The notes beneath the pieces were generated by a model. The model made no database searches. It had not been told where the DNA came from and saw only the letters and a program-made list of their open reading frames with translations. Below, one piece after another: positions 26,583 through 36,186 of a DNA stretch of 64,000 nucleotides; position 1 is the stretch's first letter, and each line of letters opens with the position of its first letter. This stretch comes from an uncultured Cellulophaga sp. (lineage in GTDB: Bacteria; Bacteroidota; Bacteroidia; Flavobacteriales; Flavobacteriaceae). The DNA is taken from contig CANMEI010000004.1 of NCBI GenBank assembly GCA_947496695.1, forward strand, positions 335,662 to 399,661. The letters run 5' to 3'. The position numbers and the translations under genes were made by a program.

Positions 26583-27544
26583 TTTCTTTTTAATATATAG
26601 GTTACTTCCTCTTCAATTAAACGTGTTACAAATAAATTTTCAGGGAATGATTTTAATATTACTGGAATTGTTGTTTTACCTGCATTTTCTTTTTTTAGAT
26701 TATAATCTACTATAATTTGAAAATCAGAAGAACTCAATTCTTTTAAATCATCAATCTTAGCTTTACATAACACATCTATTGATGTTGGAAAAATCTTTAT
26801 CTCATAATCACTAGGCGCATTTACTACACTCACAGGAACATTAATTACTTTTTCTGAAAAACGTACAACTGCAGCTTTTACTGTTACATTTGCATTAGAA
26901 TAATGAATATTATCAAATTTATCAGGAAAAACAAGGTTCATTTTTTCTGATAAATCAGCATTTACGCCTGTAAGTTCTTTTGTTTCAGTTATTATTTTTG
27001 AAATTTTTGCGATTTCTTTTTCTGGCCCTGTAACAACTATACTATCAGGAACAATTTCAATAATTGAATCTAACATAAAATTTTGCTCAAAATCTATTTT
27101 CAATTTTGAGGTTACTGGCACTTTTTTACTATCCAACTCATACAATTCTAAACTAATAGCATCTGCATCATAAATGCTTAACAATTCCATTGACTGCGGT
27201 AATTGTTTTTCTATTTGTTGCTGATAAACATTTTTAGAAACAAGGTACTGACCATTATCTTCTTCAATTTTTGACACATCAATAACCACAACTTTATTAC
27301 TAAAGCTAAAACCTAAAAAGGCAAAACCACTTGCACTTAATTTTACTTCAACATTTTGCTTTGACGCACCCACAAACAATAGAGAGTCTGGAATATTTTT
27401 ATACTCTAAATCAAATACTGCTCTACCAATATAGTCTTCGGACAATTTACTAATAAACCAAGCCAAACTAGAGCATAGAAAAAAAATCAAAAATATTTTG
27501 ACTTTCCTTTTTTGCAATGCATTTTTGATTTTATTAATTAACAT
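26579..27544 (-). CDS. YbbR-domain (CdaR-like) membrane-anchored protein
   Basis: 321-residue protein with one N-terminal membrane anchor (about 17-34, VKIFLIFFLCSSLAWFIS) and an extracytoplasmic part of repeated beta-rich YbbR-like domains (NIPDSLLFVGASKQNVEVKL, SKLKIDFEQN, PDSIVVTGPEKEIAKISKI, VSVVNAPSDYEIKIFPTSI). In Firmicutes CdaR regulates the diadenylate cyclase CdaA, but no cdaA is adjacent here, so that role is not claimed. It is coupled to coaE by a 4-bp overlap and starts 4 bp after the GT2 stop. Confidence 0.82.
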   Translation of the reverse strand: MLINKIKNALQKRKVKIFLIFFLCSSLAWFISKLSEDYIGRAVFDLEYKNIPDSLLFVGASKQNVEVKLSASGFAFLGFSFSNKVVVIDVSKIEEDNGQYLVSKNVYQQQIEKQLPQSMELLSIYDADAISLELYELDSKKVPVTSKLKIDFEQNFMLDSIIEIVPDSIVVTGPEKEIAKISKIITETKELTGVNADLSEKMNLVFPDKFDNIHYSNANVTVKAAVVRFSEKVINVPVSVVNAPSDYEIKIFPTSIDVLCKAKIDDLKELSSSDFQIIVDYNLKKENAGKTTIPVILKSFPENLFVTRLIEEEVTYILKRK

Positions 27545-27547
27545 GTA

Positions 27548-28552
27548 TTAATTTTTAAAAAACAATTTAGGTAATAATTCTTCTGCCGTTTTATTACTTG
27601 AATTTAACAAAATAGTAGATTTTAAAAATCCGTAACCATAACCAACAAACTGAATACAAACTGCTGCTAATGAAAGTAGTGCAATTGCTAAGTTTTTATT
27701 TTTCAATAACGAATCTATAAATAAAATTAAAAAATATAACCAATATATATATAAAGGAAACGTTAAGCCGATAATTGCCATAATTATTGAAAAAATAAAC
27801 CCAAGACAAAAAATAGTCGGAAACCAATAAGTTATTTTTTTGGTCTCAGGGTGCCATTTGTTTAAAATAGGCCTCACCATACCAAATTTATTTACTTGAA
27901 TATAAAACTTGTTCCAATCAATTCTTCGTTTATGATATACAAACGCTTCCGGTATTAAACGTGTTGTAAAACCATTATTCCAAATTCTAATTGTTAAATC
28001 GGGATCTTCACCAGGGTGAATATTCCCGTAACCACCAGTAGTTTCAAAAGCTTTTTTTGAAATTCCCATATTAAAACTACGTGGTTGAAATTTATCAACT
28101 GATGTTTTTCCGCCTCTAATACCACCTGTCGTAAAAAAAGAGGTCATAGCATAGTTGATTGCTTTTTGTACCACTGTAAAGCTCTTATGCGCAGCATCTG
28201 GCCCTCCATAACAATCTACATAACCTGTAGTTAAAGCTTTCTCCGCCTCTATTAAATATTGCGGAGGTAAAATACAATCTGAATCTAAAACTATAAAATA
28301 ATTTCCTCTAGCTCTTTTCATCCCATAATTACGAGAATCACCAGGACCACTATTGTCTTTCTTTAAATAAGTTATATCAAGTTTAACCTGATATGCCTCT
28401 ACAATATTCTCTGAACTTATTGTTGAACCATCTTCAACAATAACAATTTCATAAGGCTTTGTATAAGTCTGATTTAGTAGACTCTCTAACAACTCCTTAA
28501 TCTCATTAGGTCTATTATAAACTGGAACTATAAAAGAAAAACTCAAACTCAT
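27548..28552 (-). CDS. Family 2 glycosyltransferase, membrane-associated
   Basis: 334-residue GT-A glycosyltransferase: SFIVPVYNRPNEIKELLESLL at the start, VEDGS, SGPGDSRNYGMKRARGNYFIVLDSDC (DxD metal motif) and NMGISKKAFETTGGYGNIHPGEDPDL (ED acceptor/base block). The C-terminal 90 residues contain two or three membrane segments (about 225-285, 290-320). Glycan target unknown. It precedes the YbbR-domain and coaE genes in the same direction, and a hairpin separates it from fabI upstream. Confidence 0.88.
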   Translation of the reverse strand: MSLSFSFIVPVYNRPNEIKELLESLLNQTYTKPYEIVIVEDGSTISSENIVEAYQVKLDITYLKKDNSGPGDSRNYGMKRARGNYFIVLDSDCILPPQYLIEAEKALTTGYVDCYGGPDAAHKSFTVVQKAINYAMTSFFTTGGIRGGKTSVDKFQPRSFNMGISKKAFETTGGYGNIHPGEDPDLTIRIWNNGFTTRLIPEAFVYHKRRIDWNKFYIQVNKFGMVRPILNKWHPETKKITYWFPTIFCLGFIFSIIMAIIGLTFPLYIYWLYFLILFIDSLLKNKNLAIALLSLAAVCIQFVGYGYGFLKSTILLNSSNKTAEELLPKLFFKN

Positions 28553-28572
28553 TTTAGCATTGCTGTAAACAT

Positions 28573-28599
28573 AAAAGCCATTCGATTATACGAATGGCT
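28573..28599 (-). terminator. Terminator after fabI
   Basis: Nine-bp stem AGCCATTCG / CGAATGGCT (28576-28584 with 28591-28599), 6-nt loop, followed on the minus strand by TTTT. It sits 20 bp past the fabI stop. Confidence 0.7.
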
Positions 28600-28620
28600 C
28601 TTGATTAGTATATGTAACTA

Positions 28621-29433
28621 TTATTTTGTAAAATACTCAATAACTTCTTGACTTACACCAGTGTTAGAGAAACCTCCATCATGAAATAAGTTTTGCATTG
28701 TAACTTTCTTAGTTAAATCTGAAAATAATGTAATTGTATAATCAGCACAATCTTGAGCTGTTGCATTACCTAATGGAGACATTTTTTCTGCATAGCTAAT
28801 AAAACCATCAAAACCTTTTACACCTTGACCGGCAGTCGTTGGTGTTGGTGATTGAGAAATTGTATTTACACGTACATTTTTCTCTTTTCCAAAAAAGTAC
28901 CCAAAACTACGTGCTACAGACTCTAAATAAGCCTTATTATCTGCCATATCATTATAATCTGGGAATGTACGTTGCGCAGCCATGTAAGTTAGTGCCACAA
29001 CACTACCCCATTCATTCATAGCATCAGCTTTATACAAAGTTTGCATTACTTTATGAAATGATAATGCTGAAACATCCCAGCCTTTTGCTGTAAAGTCATA
29101 CTTCTCATCAGTATATTTTCTTCCTTTTCTAACATTTACTGACATTCCTATTGAATGTAGTACAAAATCTAATTTACCTCCAAGAATTTCAGTTGCTTTC
29201 TCTACTAAGTTTGCTAAATCTTCTTCACTAGTAGCATCTGCTGGAATAATTTGAGAACCTGTTTTAGCTGCTAAAGCGTCTATTTGCCCCATTCTCATAG
29301 CAATTGGTGCATTTGTTAAAACAAAAGTACCACCTTCTTCATGAACACGTTCTGCTGTTTTCCACGCTATAGAATTTTCATCTAATGCTCCGAAAATTAT
29401 TCCTCTTTTTCCTTTTAATAGGTTGTATGACAT
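28621..29433 (-). CDS. fabI: Enoyl-[acyl-carrier-protein] reductase (NADH)
   Basis: Final reduction step of type II fatty-acid elongation. 270 residues. It is an SDR-fold protein with the FabI-type cofactor loop GIIFGALDENSIAWKTAERV instead of the classical TGxxxGIG. The active-site stretch is ALTYMAAQRTFPDYNDMADNKAYLESVARSF (catalytic Tyr and Lys), followed by VRVNTISQSPTPTTAGQGV. SQSPTPTT replaces the GPIRT seen in E. coli, as is usual in Bacteroidota. Monocistronic, between the recN gene and the GT2 terminator. Confidence 0.95.
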   Translation of the reverse strand: MSYNLLKGKRGIIFGALDENSIAWKTAERVHEEGGTFVLTNAPIAMRMGQIDALAAKTGSQIIPADATSEEDLANLVEKATEILGGKLDFVLHSIGMSVNVRKGRKYTDEKYDFTAKGWDVSALSFHKVMQTLYKADAMNEWGSVVALTYMAAQRTFPDYNDMADNKAYLESVARSFGYFFGKEKNVRVNTISQSPTPTTAGQGVKGFDGFISYAEKMSPLGNATAQDCADYTITLFSDLTKKVTMQNLFHDGGFSNTGVSQEVIEYFTK

Positions 29434-29518
29434 TTTATGTTTTTTAGTATTCTTTTTTATAAATTCAAATATATTAAAAATTGAATTATTAGCTTATTTA
29501 CTAGGCATTTTTTAACCC

Positions 29519-31171
29519 CTAACCTAACAATTCTTTTGCATGTGCAAGTGCCGAATCGGTAATATTCTTACCTCCTAGCATTTCTGCTAATTCCTTAATA
29601 CGATCTTCTTTCTCAAGTTTTTTCATTCTAGTATGTGTAACCATACCTTCTTCTTGCTTGTAAACCTTAAAATGATTAGCTCCTTTTGATGCAACTTGTG
29701 GTAAATGAGTAATAGAAAATACTTGCATGGTTTCGCTCATTGCTTGCATTATATCTCCCATTTTATTTGATATTTCACCTGATACACCTGTATCAATTTC
29801 ATCAAACATCATTGTTGGCAATTGTTCGTACTTAGCTAATATAGATTTTATAGTTAGCATTATTCTAGAAAGCTCCCCACCTGAAGCAACTTTTTTTAGA
29901 TCTCCATAATTAGAGCCTTTGTTTGCTGCAAAAAGAAAAACCAATACGTCTCTACCTCTTGAATTAAAAGTTTCTGCTGGCTGTATCTTAATTTTAAAGG
30001 TTGCACTCGGCATACCCAATTGTGATAAAGTTTCGGTTAATTGTTTTTGTAAAGATGGAATTACTTTCACCCTTTTATCACTAATTACCTTAGCTACTTT
30101 ATTTAATTTATGCTCTTGAGCAGAAAGCTCTTTTTCTTTTTTTAATATAAAAGCATCTATATTTTCTGCAGCATTAACTTTTTCAGACAACTCATCTTTT
30201 AAAGCAATCAACTCTGTCATTGTTGATGTTCCATGCTTTTTAAAAAGGTTATATAGTAATTGTAGCTTTGTATTTACTTCTTCTAACAAATGAGGGTTTG
30301 CTTCTGTGTTATCTTGAAGTATTTCTAATTCTCCTGAAATATCATCAATTTCAATGAAAACAGAAATGATTCTCTCATTTAAACTAGCAAACTGACTTCC
30401 ATAAGTTGCTAATTTACTTGAAGCTAACTTTAATTCTGTTAGCAAATTAACCACCCCAACTTGTTCATCATTCAATAATTGATGTCCTTTACCAAGTTGC
30501 TCTACGATTATTTCTACATTATTAAGTTGCTCATATTGCTCTTCTAGCTCTTCAACAATACCTTCTTTTAGTGTAGCTGTTTCTAATTCTTTTAATAAAT
30601 GGCTATTATAATCAAGCTCTTTAGTTGCATTCTGCTGAAACTCTAATAGTGACTTAAGCTCTTTTTGAAGTTTGTTATAAACACGTAATTCTGAATTAAA
30701 CTTAACTAGCAAGTCTTCATTACCCGCTAATGCATCAATTACTTTCAATTGAAAATCATTATCAGCAAGTTGCAGTGTTTGGTGTTGTGAATGTATATCA
30801 ATAAGTTTATCTCCTAAATTTGATAACACTCCTAATATTACCGGAGAATCATTAACGAAAGCTCTAGATTTTCCACTTGGTAGAATTTCTCTTCTAATGA
30901 TTGTTTTTTCTTCATAATCAAGATCATTTTCTTCAAAAAAATCTTGCAAACCATATTTTTCAATTTGAAAAGTGGCTTCAATAATGCATTTTTTAGTTTC
31001 ATCTCTAAGGGAACTTAAATCTGCTCTTTTTCCTAAGATTAAACCAAGCCCACCTAACAAAATAGATTTACCAGCTCCTGTTTCACCAGTAATGATTGTA
31101 AAACCATTATTAAACGAAACATTTAGCTCATCTATTAATGCGTAATTCTGTATAGAAAGTGTATTTAGCAA
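29519..31171 (-). CDS. recN: DNA repair protein RecN
   Basis: SMC-like ATPase involved in double-strand-break repair. About 550 residues: Walker A IITGETGAGKSILLGGLGL near the N-terminus, long coiled-coil arms (about 150-370), then the ABC signature KKVASGGELSRIMLTIKSIL and Walker B LPTMMFDEIDTGVSGEISNKM, with FSITHLPQVASKGANHF. Start chosen at TTG 31171 (MLNTLSIQNYALI), which matches the MLxxLSIxN start of the family. A TTG eight codons upstream (31195) overlaps the predicted -7 promoter box and is rejected. Confidence 0.95.
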   Translation of the reverse strand: MLNTLSIQNYALIDELNVSFNNGFTIITGETGAGKSILLGGLGLILGKRADLSSLRDETKKCIIEATFQIEKYGLQDFFEENDLDYEEKTIIRREILPSGKSRAFVNDSPVILGVLSNLGDKLIDIHSQHQTLQLADNDFQLKVIDALAGNEDLLVKFNSELRVYNKLQKELKSLLEFQQNATKELDYNSHLLKELETATLKEGIVEELEEQYEQLNNVEIIVEQLGKGHQLLNDEQVGVVNLLTELKLASSKLATYGSQFASLNERIISVFIEIDDISGELEILQDNTEANPHLLEEVNTKLQLLYNLFKKHGTSTMTELIALKDELSEKVNAAENIDAFILKKEKELSAQEHKLNKVAKVISDKRVKVIPSLQKQLTETLSQLGMPSATFKIKIQPAETFNSRGRDVLVFLFAANKGSNYGDLKKVASGGELSRIMLTIKSILAKYEQLPTMMFDEIDTGVSGEISNKMGDIMQAMSETMQVFSITHLPQVASKGANHFKVYKQEEGMVTHTRMKKLEKEDRIKELAEMLGGKNITDSALAHAKELLG

Positions 31172-31192
31172 TTCTAAAATGTATTTAGAGTG

Positions 31193-31223
31193 CAAAGATA
31201 AATCATATTCTTCTCTTTAAAAA
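31193..31223 (-). promoter_or_regulatory. Predicted recN promoter
   Basis: On the minus strand, TTTT (31223-31220), 19-bp spacer, then TATCTTTG (31200-31193), an exact match to TAnnTTTG. The expected start of transcription is near 31188, about 17 bp before the chosen TTG start. Confidence 0.45.
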
Positions 31224-31289
31224 CATTTAAGCAAATACCACTAAATATTATTAAAATAATCTCCAATAAATTTTAAAGAAATAAAAGAT

Positions 31290-32183
31290 TTAGTATTCAA
31301 TCTGTTTCCAAGTACTCGAATACAAAGGCGCTATTTTATTCAAGGTTTCTTTTAATTGTACAACATCAACCTTTGGACCGTCAGAAAAAACGTTTTTTAT
31401 CTCTTCTGATTTTGCATCAAAAAAAGTTTGAATTAAAAAAGCATTTGGTCTTCTCTTTATTAAAGTTTCAATTAATCGCATAGTACCTGAAATCACTTGT
31501 TTACCAGTACTATTATTATCCGCAAGTATATCTAAACCTTTTCTATGATAGTTATACATTGCAATTCTATATTCCTTAAAGGTGTTAGATTGCAAGTTAT
31601 CAATTAACTCAAAACGTGTACGCTCACCCGAATCTTGATTCCAACCAGATGAAGAACTACCACCTTGTGCTTGTGTAACTACCGCTTGCGCTTGTTTATA
31701 AAAATCTGTACCACCATTTAATTCAAAAGTATCAGCATCAATACCCAACATTACATATACATAATACGCAACAACACTAACTAAATTGTTTTGATAGACA
31801 TTAGGGTTGAATAACAAAGGTTGAAACTCTATATATTCAAAATTAAATTCATTGTCTTTATAATTAAATACTGGACTATCATATGACGTGTTAAAAACAG
31901 GTCTAGAAGACTGTAATTGAATAGTAGCTGTAAAACTATTATTCTGATATGCAGTAACTGTTATAAACATTCTTGCATTTAATCTTTCCACTTCTTTATA
32001 AGTTCTATTCGTCCATTTTGTTTTATTTACCAAATCGGTTAAAGAAGTTTCTAAAGTTTTAAATATTTGTTGATTGGTTTGATTTACCTGATCAGAATTT
32101 ACGGTAATAACAGCATTCACCTCTTGAGCACCTATAAAAAGTGGAAAAGTGAAAATAAGTAGTAATAAGAAACACTTATACAT
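31290..32183 (-). CDS. porD: DUF4835 protein (PorD-like, type IX secretion)
   Basis: 297-residue exported protein with a clear signal peptide (cleavage near FIGAQ-EV, about residue 20). The family DUF4835 is named PorD in Bacteroidota because its loss affects type IX secretion. Typical blocks: LNARMFITVTAYQNNSFTATIQLQSSRPVFNTSY, FNFEYIEFQPLLFNPNVY, YVYVMLGIDADTFELNGGTDFY and KRRPNAFLIQTFFDAKSEEI. Its start overlaps coaBC by 8 bp. The bamD-rpoZ-coaBC-porD-recN order is a recurring flavobacterial cluster, to my knowledge. Confidence 0.85.
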   Translation of the reverse strand: MYKCFLLLLIFTFPLFIGAQEVNAVITVNSDQVNQTNQQIFKTLETSLTDLVNKTKWTNRTYKEVERLNARMFITVTAYQNNSFTATIQLQSSRPVFNTSYDSPVFNYKDNEFNFEYIEFQPLLFNPNVYQNNLVSVVAYYVYVMLGIDADTFELNGGTDFYKQAQAVVTQAQGGSSSSGWNQDSGERTRFELIDNLQSNTFKEYRIAMYNYHRKGLDILADNNSTGKQVISGTMRLIETLIKRRPNAFLIQTFFDAKSEEIKNVFSDGPKVDVVQLKETLNKIAPLYSSTWKQIEY

Positions 32184-33381
32184 GTATTCTTTTTATTATT
32201 TCATTCATAATATCCAAGGCTACCTCTGTCTTGGTTTTTAATTCAAACGTTTTTATTGTTGAATTCTTATCTATAAACGAAATTTTATTAGTTTTCTTAC
32301 CAAAACCTGCTCCAGTATCATTTAAAGAGTTTAAAACTATTGCATCTAAATTCTTCTTTTTTAATTTTCCCTTTGCATTTTCCTCCTCATTTTCTGTTTC
32401 TAAAGCAAACCCAACAATAAATTGATCTTTTTTAAGTTCACCCATTGACAAAAGAATGTCTTTGTTTTTTATCAAATCAATAGAAAAATCAGAAGCACTT
32501 TTTTTAATTTTTTGTTCTGCAACAGTTTTTGGTCGATAGTCTGCAACCGCCGCCGCCGCAATTGCTATAGTAACCGAACTATAATGCTTATGAACTTCAT
32601 CATACATTTCTGTTGCTGAAACAACTCGTATTAAAGTAACTAAATCATGAGAAATAGTCAAATGTGAAGGCCCAGATATTAAAATTACTTCAGCACCTAA
32701 TTTGGCTGCTGCTTTTGCTAATTCAAAACCCATCAAACCTGAAGAATGATTTCCTATAAACCGAACAGGGTCAATTGCTTCATAAGTTGGACCCGCAGTA
32801 ATTAATATTTTTTTACCTTTTAAAGGTAAGCCTGATAACAAATACTCTTTAATGAATACTACCATATCTTCAGGCTCAGCCATACGGCCTTCGCCATGCA
32901 AACCACTTGCTAATTCACCTGAAGTAGCTGGAATCATTATATTTCCGAACGATTGTAATTTATCTAAAGTTTCAATGGTAGAAGGATGCTTATACATATC
33001 TAAATCCATTGCTGGAGCAAAGAAAACCGGACATTTTGCCGATAAATATGAAGCAAGTAATAAATTATCACAAACACCATTTGCCATTTTAGACATGGTA
33101 TTTGCAGTAGCAGGAGCTATTATCATAAAATCTGCCCACAACCCTAATTCCACATGATTATTCCAAGAAACAGTACCTTCATCAGTATTAACAAACGAAG
33201 AGTGTACTGGATTTTTAGATAGTGTAGCTAATGTAAGCGGAGAAACAAAAGAGCTGGCACTATTTGTTAGAATAACTCTAACATTAGCACCAGCTTTAAT
33301 AAGTAAGCGAACTAAAAATGTTGTTTTATAAGCGGCAATACCTCCGGTAATCCCTAATAGGATATTTTTTCCGCTCAACAT
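32176..33381 (-). CDS. coaBC: Phosphopantothenoylcysteine decarboxylase / phosphopantothenate-cysteine ligase
   Basis: Bifunctional CoA-pathway enzyme, 401 residues. The N-terminal CoaC flavoprotein (1-185) has KNILLGITGGIAAYKTTFLVR, WNNHVELGLWADFMIIAPATANT (catalytic His) and FFAPAMDLDMY; the usual PxMN is PAMD here, as in other Bacteroidota. The C-terminal CoaB ligase (about 190-401) has KILITAGPTYEAIDPVRFIGNHSSGLMG, AAAVADYRPK and the KIKK motif. It starts 3 bp after rpoZ and overlaps porD by 8 bp. Confidence 0.95.
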   Translation of the reverse strand: MLSGKNILLGITGGIAAYKTTFLVRLLIKAGANVRVILTNSASSFVSPLTLATLSKNPVHSSFVNTDEGTVSWNNHVELGLWADFMIIAPATANTMSKMANGVCDNLLLASYLSAKCPVFFAPAMDLDMYKHPSTIETLDKLQSFGNIMIPATSGELASGLHGEGRMAEPEDMVVFIKEYLLSGLPLKGKKILITAGPTYEAIDPVRFIGNHSSGLMGFELAKAAAKLGAEVILISGPSHLTISHDLVTLIRVVSATEMYDEVHKHYSSVTIAIAAAAVADYRPKTVAEQKIKKSASDFSIDLIKNKDILLSMGELKKDQFIVGFALETENEEENAKGKLKKKNLDAIVLNSLNDTGAGFGKKTNKISFIDKNSTIKTFELKTKTEVALDIMNEIIKRIHV

Positions 33382-33384
33382 TTA

Positions 33385-33717
33385 TTATAAATCTTTCGCT
33401 GTATTTCTATAATATATTTTATCTGCTAACCACTCATCAACTGCTAACGCATGTGGCTTTGGTAATTTTTCGTAAAATTTAGAAACTTCAATTTGTTCTT
33501 TGTTTTCAAAAACTTCTTCTAAACTATCACTATATGTAGCAAATTCTTCTAATTTCTCTAATAACTCTTTTTTAATTTCAGAGTTAATTTGAACAGCTCT
33601 TTTTGATGCTATAGAAATAGCTTCATAAATGTTGCCTGTTGGTGCATCAAACTCATTTTTGTTGATTGTCACTGTAGAAACAGGAGCTTTTGAATTTTTT
33701 AAATCGTTCATATTCAT
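33385..33717 (-). CDS. rpoZ: RNA polymerase omega subunit (Bacteroidota form)
   Basis: 110-residue protein. The central helix region GNIYEAISIASKRAVQINSEIKKELLEKLEEF corresponds to the omega fold (E-A-x-x-I-A-x-x-R-A-x-Q-I), with a lineage-specific tail ending LPKPHALAVDEWLADKIYYRN. Omega assists beta' folding and assembly. The gene sits between bamD (13 bp upstream) and coaBC (3 bp downstream) in one minus-strand operon. Confidence 0.88.
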   Translation of the reverse strand: MNMNDLKNSKAPVSTVTINKNEFDAPTGNIYEAISIASKRAVQINSEIKKELLEKLEEFATYSDSLEEVFENKEQIEVSKFYEKLPKPHALAVDEWLADKIYYRNTAKDL

Positions 33718-33730
33718 AATGAAAATGTGT

Positions 33731-34555
33731 TTATTTGGAATAATTTTGTAATTCTTTATCTACTTTCTCCATCAAAACTTCAGCTTGTTTCTCATACTGT
33801 GTTTGTGGAAAACTCTTTTTTAACGCACTGTATGCTGTTTTAGCATCATATAGACGTTGTTTTTTTCTTTGTTCTGTACTATTTAAAGCTAAATTAGTTA
33901 ATGCTTTAACTTTATAAAATAGAGCCTCTTCTTTATAAACAGAACCCGGAAAATCTAAAACAAAATTATCTAAAGCTGATGCTGCGGAAATTGAATAATC
34001 TAAAGTATAAAATTCACCAAGCTTAGTAAACTGTTTCGCAATTTCCAAAGCTTTACGTTCTTTCTTCTGCGATAAATCTTCTGCCATAATATTTGCTTCC
34101 GGCAAATATTCTGATGTTGGATATAAATTAATAAACGTTTGTAATTTTGCTAAAGCTTTATCTGTATCTGTTTGGTCTAATGAATAGTTTGGAGAAAGCT
34201 CATAATAACTTTTTGCTCCTAAAAAAGCAGCTTCTTGTGCTTTATCACTCTTTGGATATGATTTTATAAAACGTTCAAACTGATAACCAGCTGTATTGTA
34301 ATCTTCTATTTGATAATACGAGTTAGATAAGAAAAACATAACACGTTCACCCTGAGGTTTTCCAATATACTTTGGTGCTATCTGCTGTAATAGTCTATTT
34401 GATCTTTTATAATCTCCTTCATTATAAAAGCTTTCAGCCATATCATATTTAGCTTTAACATCCTCACTTTTAAGTACTTTTTGATATTCGCTACATGAGC
34501 CAAAAACAAGTACTAAGGTAATAAGACTAAAAAAAGGTCGCATTTTTCTAAACAT
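33731..34555 (-). CDS. bamD: BamD-like outer-membrane assembly lipoprotein
   Basis: 274-residue lipoprotein; lipobox VFGSC (C21). The mature protein is a run of TPR-like helical hairpins (DMAESFYNEGDYKRSNRLLQQIA, GERVMFFLSNSYYQIEDYNTAGYQFERFIKSYPKSDKAQEAAFLGAKSYY) typical of BamD/YfiO, the periplasmic-facing partner of BamA in beta-barrel insertion. Start: ATG 34555, although ATG 34543 (MRPFFS) also gives a good signal peptide. A TAnnTTTG box ends 5 bp upstream, so the first gene of the bamD-rpoZ-coaBC-porD operon may be nearly leaderless. Confidence 0.9.
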   Translation of the reverse strand: MFRKMRPFFSLITLVLVFGSCSEYQKVLKSEDVKAKYDMAESFYNEGDYKRSNRLLQQIAPKYIGKPQGERVMFFLSNSYYQIEDYNTAGYQFERFIKSYPKSDKAQEAAFLGAKSYYELSPNYSLDQTDTDKALAKLQTFINLYPTSEYLPEANIMAEDLSQKKERKALEIAKQFTKLGEFYTLDYSISAASALDNFVLDFPGSVYKEEALFYKVKALTNLALNSTEQRKKQRLYDAKTAYSALKKSFPQTQYEKQAEVLMEKVDKELQNYSK

Positions 34556-34559
34556 TCTG

Positions 34560-34590
34560 CAAAATTAGGGATTCTATTTGGATTTAAAAA
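34560..34590 (-). promoter_or_regulatory. Predicted bamD operon promoter
   Basis: Minus-strand TTTT (34590-34587), 19-bp spacer, TAATTTTG (34567-34560). The last G is 5 bp before the bamD ATG, so the transcript would start at or just before the start codon. Confidence 0.4.
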
Positions 34591-34683
34591 ACATTTTATA
34601 TAGCTAAAATAGCTAGTAGATATGCTTTTACAAATGCTTTTAGCTAAGTTTTAACGTTAACAAACAAAAGAACAATCAATATG

Positions 34684-35583
34684 CTATGCAGATACTTTAG
34701 ATAAAGAATTCACAAAAGAACTAATTTTAGACTTTAAACTATCACTAGCTTCTACTAATGGTAAGCGAACATAAGCCTTTGAAATTTCTAGTGTTTCAAA
34801 AATACATTTAATACCTGCTGGGTTTCCTTCTTCAAAAATAAGGTTCATTCCTTCTTCTAAACAGTGTTGCATTTCATAAGCCTCTCCAACTTCATTTTTC
34901 AAACCAAGATTAATCATCTTTGAAAATTCAGCTGGTAATCCCTGACCAATTACAGATATTACTCCTGCTCCACCTGCTAAAACTGTAGGTAAGGCTGTAA
35001 TATCGTCTCCAGAAATCACTAAAAAATCTGATGGCTTATCTTTTATTATCTCTCCAATTTGTTTCATATCGCCACAAGCTTCTTTAATGGCTACAATATT
35101 ATCAAAATCATGAGCTAAACGTAATGTTGTGCTTGGCAACATATTACTCCCTGTTCTACCTGGTACATTATAAAGAATAATTGGTTTTGGAGATGCTACT
35201 GAGATAGCTTTAAAATGCTGATATACACCTTCTTGAGTAGGTTTATTATAATAAGGAGAAACAGAAAGTATTGCTACAAACTCAGATAAATCTATAGTTT
35301 TAAGATCAGCTACTACTTGCATTGTATTATTACCTCCAACACCTAAAACTAATGGCAACCTACCTGCATTAGTTTTTATTACAGTTTGTATAACCAATTG
35401 TTTCTCTTCAGAAGTTAATGTTGCCGTTTCGGCAGTAGTACCCAAAACAACTAAATAATCAACTCCATTTTTTATACTATGTTCAACGACACGTTGCAAA
35501 CCAGCTACATCAACCGAAAAATCTTCATTAAAAGGAGTTATAAGCGCTACTCCTGTGCCGTGTAAATTATCCATATCCATCAT
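34684..35583 (-). CDS. dapA: 4-hydroxy-tetrahydrodipicolinate synthase
   Basis: Condenses pyruvate and aspartate semialdehyde in the lysine/DAP pathway; (beta/alpha)8 aldolase. 299 residues. Signature [15 protein letters not shown], then [17 protein letters not shown] (GTTAE loop), [30 protein letters not shown] (catalytic Tyr) and [11 protein letters not shown] (Schiff-base Lys). The start abuts the preceding stop (TAAATG); the fourth codon ATG (35574) is an alternative start. dapF, a later step, is at 53264. Confidence 0.96.
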   Translation of the reverse strand: MMDMDNLHGTGVALITPFNEDFSVDVAGLQRVVEHSIKNGVDYLVVLGTTAETATLTSEEKQLVIQTVIKTNAGRLPLVLGVGGNNTMQVVADLKTIDLSEFVAILSVSPYYNKPTQEGVYQHFKAISVASPKPIILYNVPGRTGSNMLPSTTLRLAHDFDNIVAIKEACGDMKQIGEIIKDKPSDFLVISGDDITALPTVLAGGAGVISVIGQGLPAEFSKMINLGLKNEVGEAYEMQHCLEEGMNLIFEEGNPAGIKCIFETLEISKAYVRLPLVEASDSLKSKISSFVNSLSKVSA

Positions 35584-36120
35584 TTATTCTATCTCCTTAA
35601 ATATTTTAAGGTATTTTTTCAATTCTTTTTTAAATATATCAAAGTTTGAAATTGGTACATTCAATATCAAATCATTTAAATTATCATCTATTTCTGCAAA
35701 CCCAACTCTAATCCTTGCTTTAGTTTTTAAAGTCATTAATTTTAGTAAAAGATGGTCATCAGTATAATAATTGATTAACAAATCATAATCTCTACTAAAA
35801 AACTCTAACGCATAACTGTTTTCTATGTTTCCTTTCCAGCCTAAATCTTTATCTGAAAAAACAGGTGTAGCATAAGGCGAATTTTTATCATAAAACTTCT
35901 TATAACCAATTATTTTAACCGAATTTGGACGAAGTGAAAATTCCGAAACAAACTCATAAAATAAATTAGTATCACTAAACTTGTCTAAATCTACAATACA
36001 ACCAATAGTCGCAACACTTTTATTTGTCCTAGCGTGTTGTAACGGACTTACTAGTAATTGTTTTATGGCTTTTTCTCCAGATTTAAATTTTAATTTTTGC
36101 TGTAAAGCTTTTAAAAACAT
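35584..36120 (-). CDS. DUF6913-like protein upstream of dapA
   Basis: 178-residue cytoplasmic protein, no signal or membrane segment, basic N-terminus. Features: VATIGCIVDLDKFSDTNLFYEF, NSVKIIGYKKFYDKNSPYATPVFSDKDLGWKG, FFSRDYDLLINYYTDDHLLLKLMTLKTKARIRVGF and NDLILNVPISNFDIFKKELKKYLK. I take it to be the DUF6913 family that accompanies dapA in Flavobacteriaceae, from memory. It is directly joined to dapA (stop and start adjacent). Function unknown. Confidence 0.65.
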   Translation of the reverse strand: MFLKALQQKLKFKSGEKAIKQLLVSPLQHARTNKSVATIGCIVDLDKFSDTNLFYEFVSEFSLRPNSVKIIGYKKFYDKNSPYATPVFSDKDLGWKGNIENSYALEFFSRDYDLLINYYTDDHLLLKLMTLKTKARIRVGFAEIDDNLNDLILNVPISNFDIFKKELKKYLKIFKEIE

Positions 36121-36137
36121 TTATTTTTACATTTATG

Positions 36138-36145
36138 CAAATGTA
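36138..36145 (-). promoter_or_regulatory. Candidate -7 element upstream of the dapA operon
   Basis: Minus-strand TACATTTG, an exact TAnnTTTG match ending 18 bp before the start of the DUF6913-like gene. No -33 TTG at the ideal 19-bp spacing. Confidence 0.35.
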
Positions 36146-36186
36146 AAAATATTCACCACAATTATTACACGAAGATAAAGACTAAA

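Noticed and set aside
31172..31195. Longer recN reading from TTG 31195
   Set aside because: The codon is part of the predicted TATCTTTG element, and the extra residues are absent from the usual RecN start.
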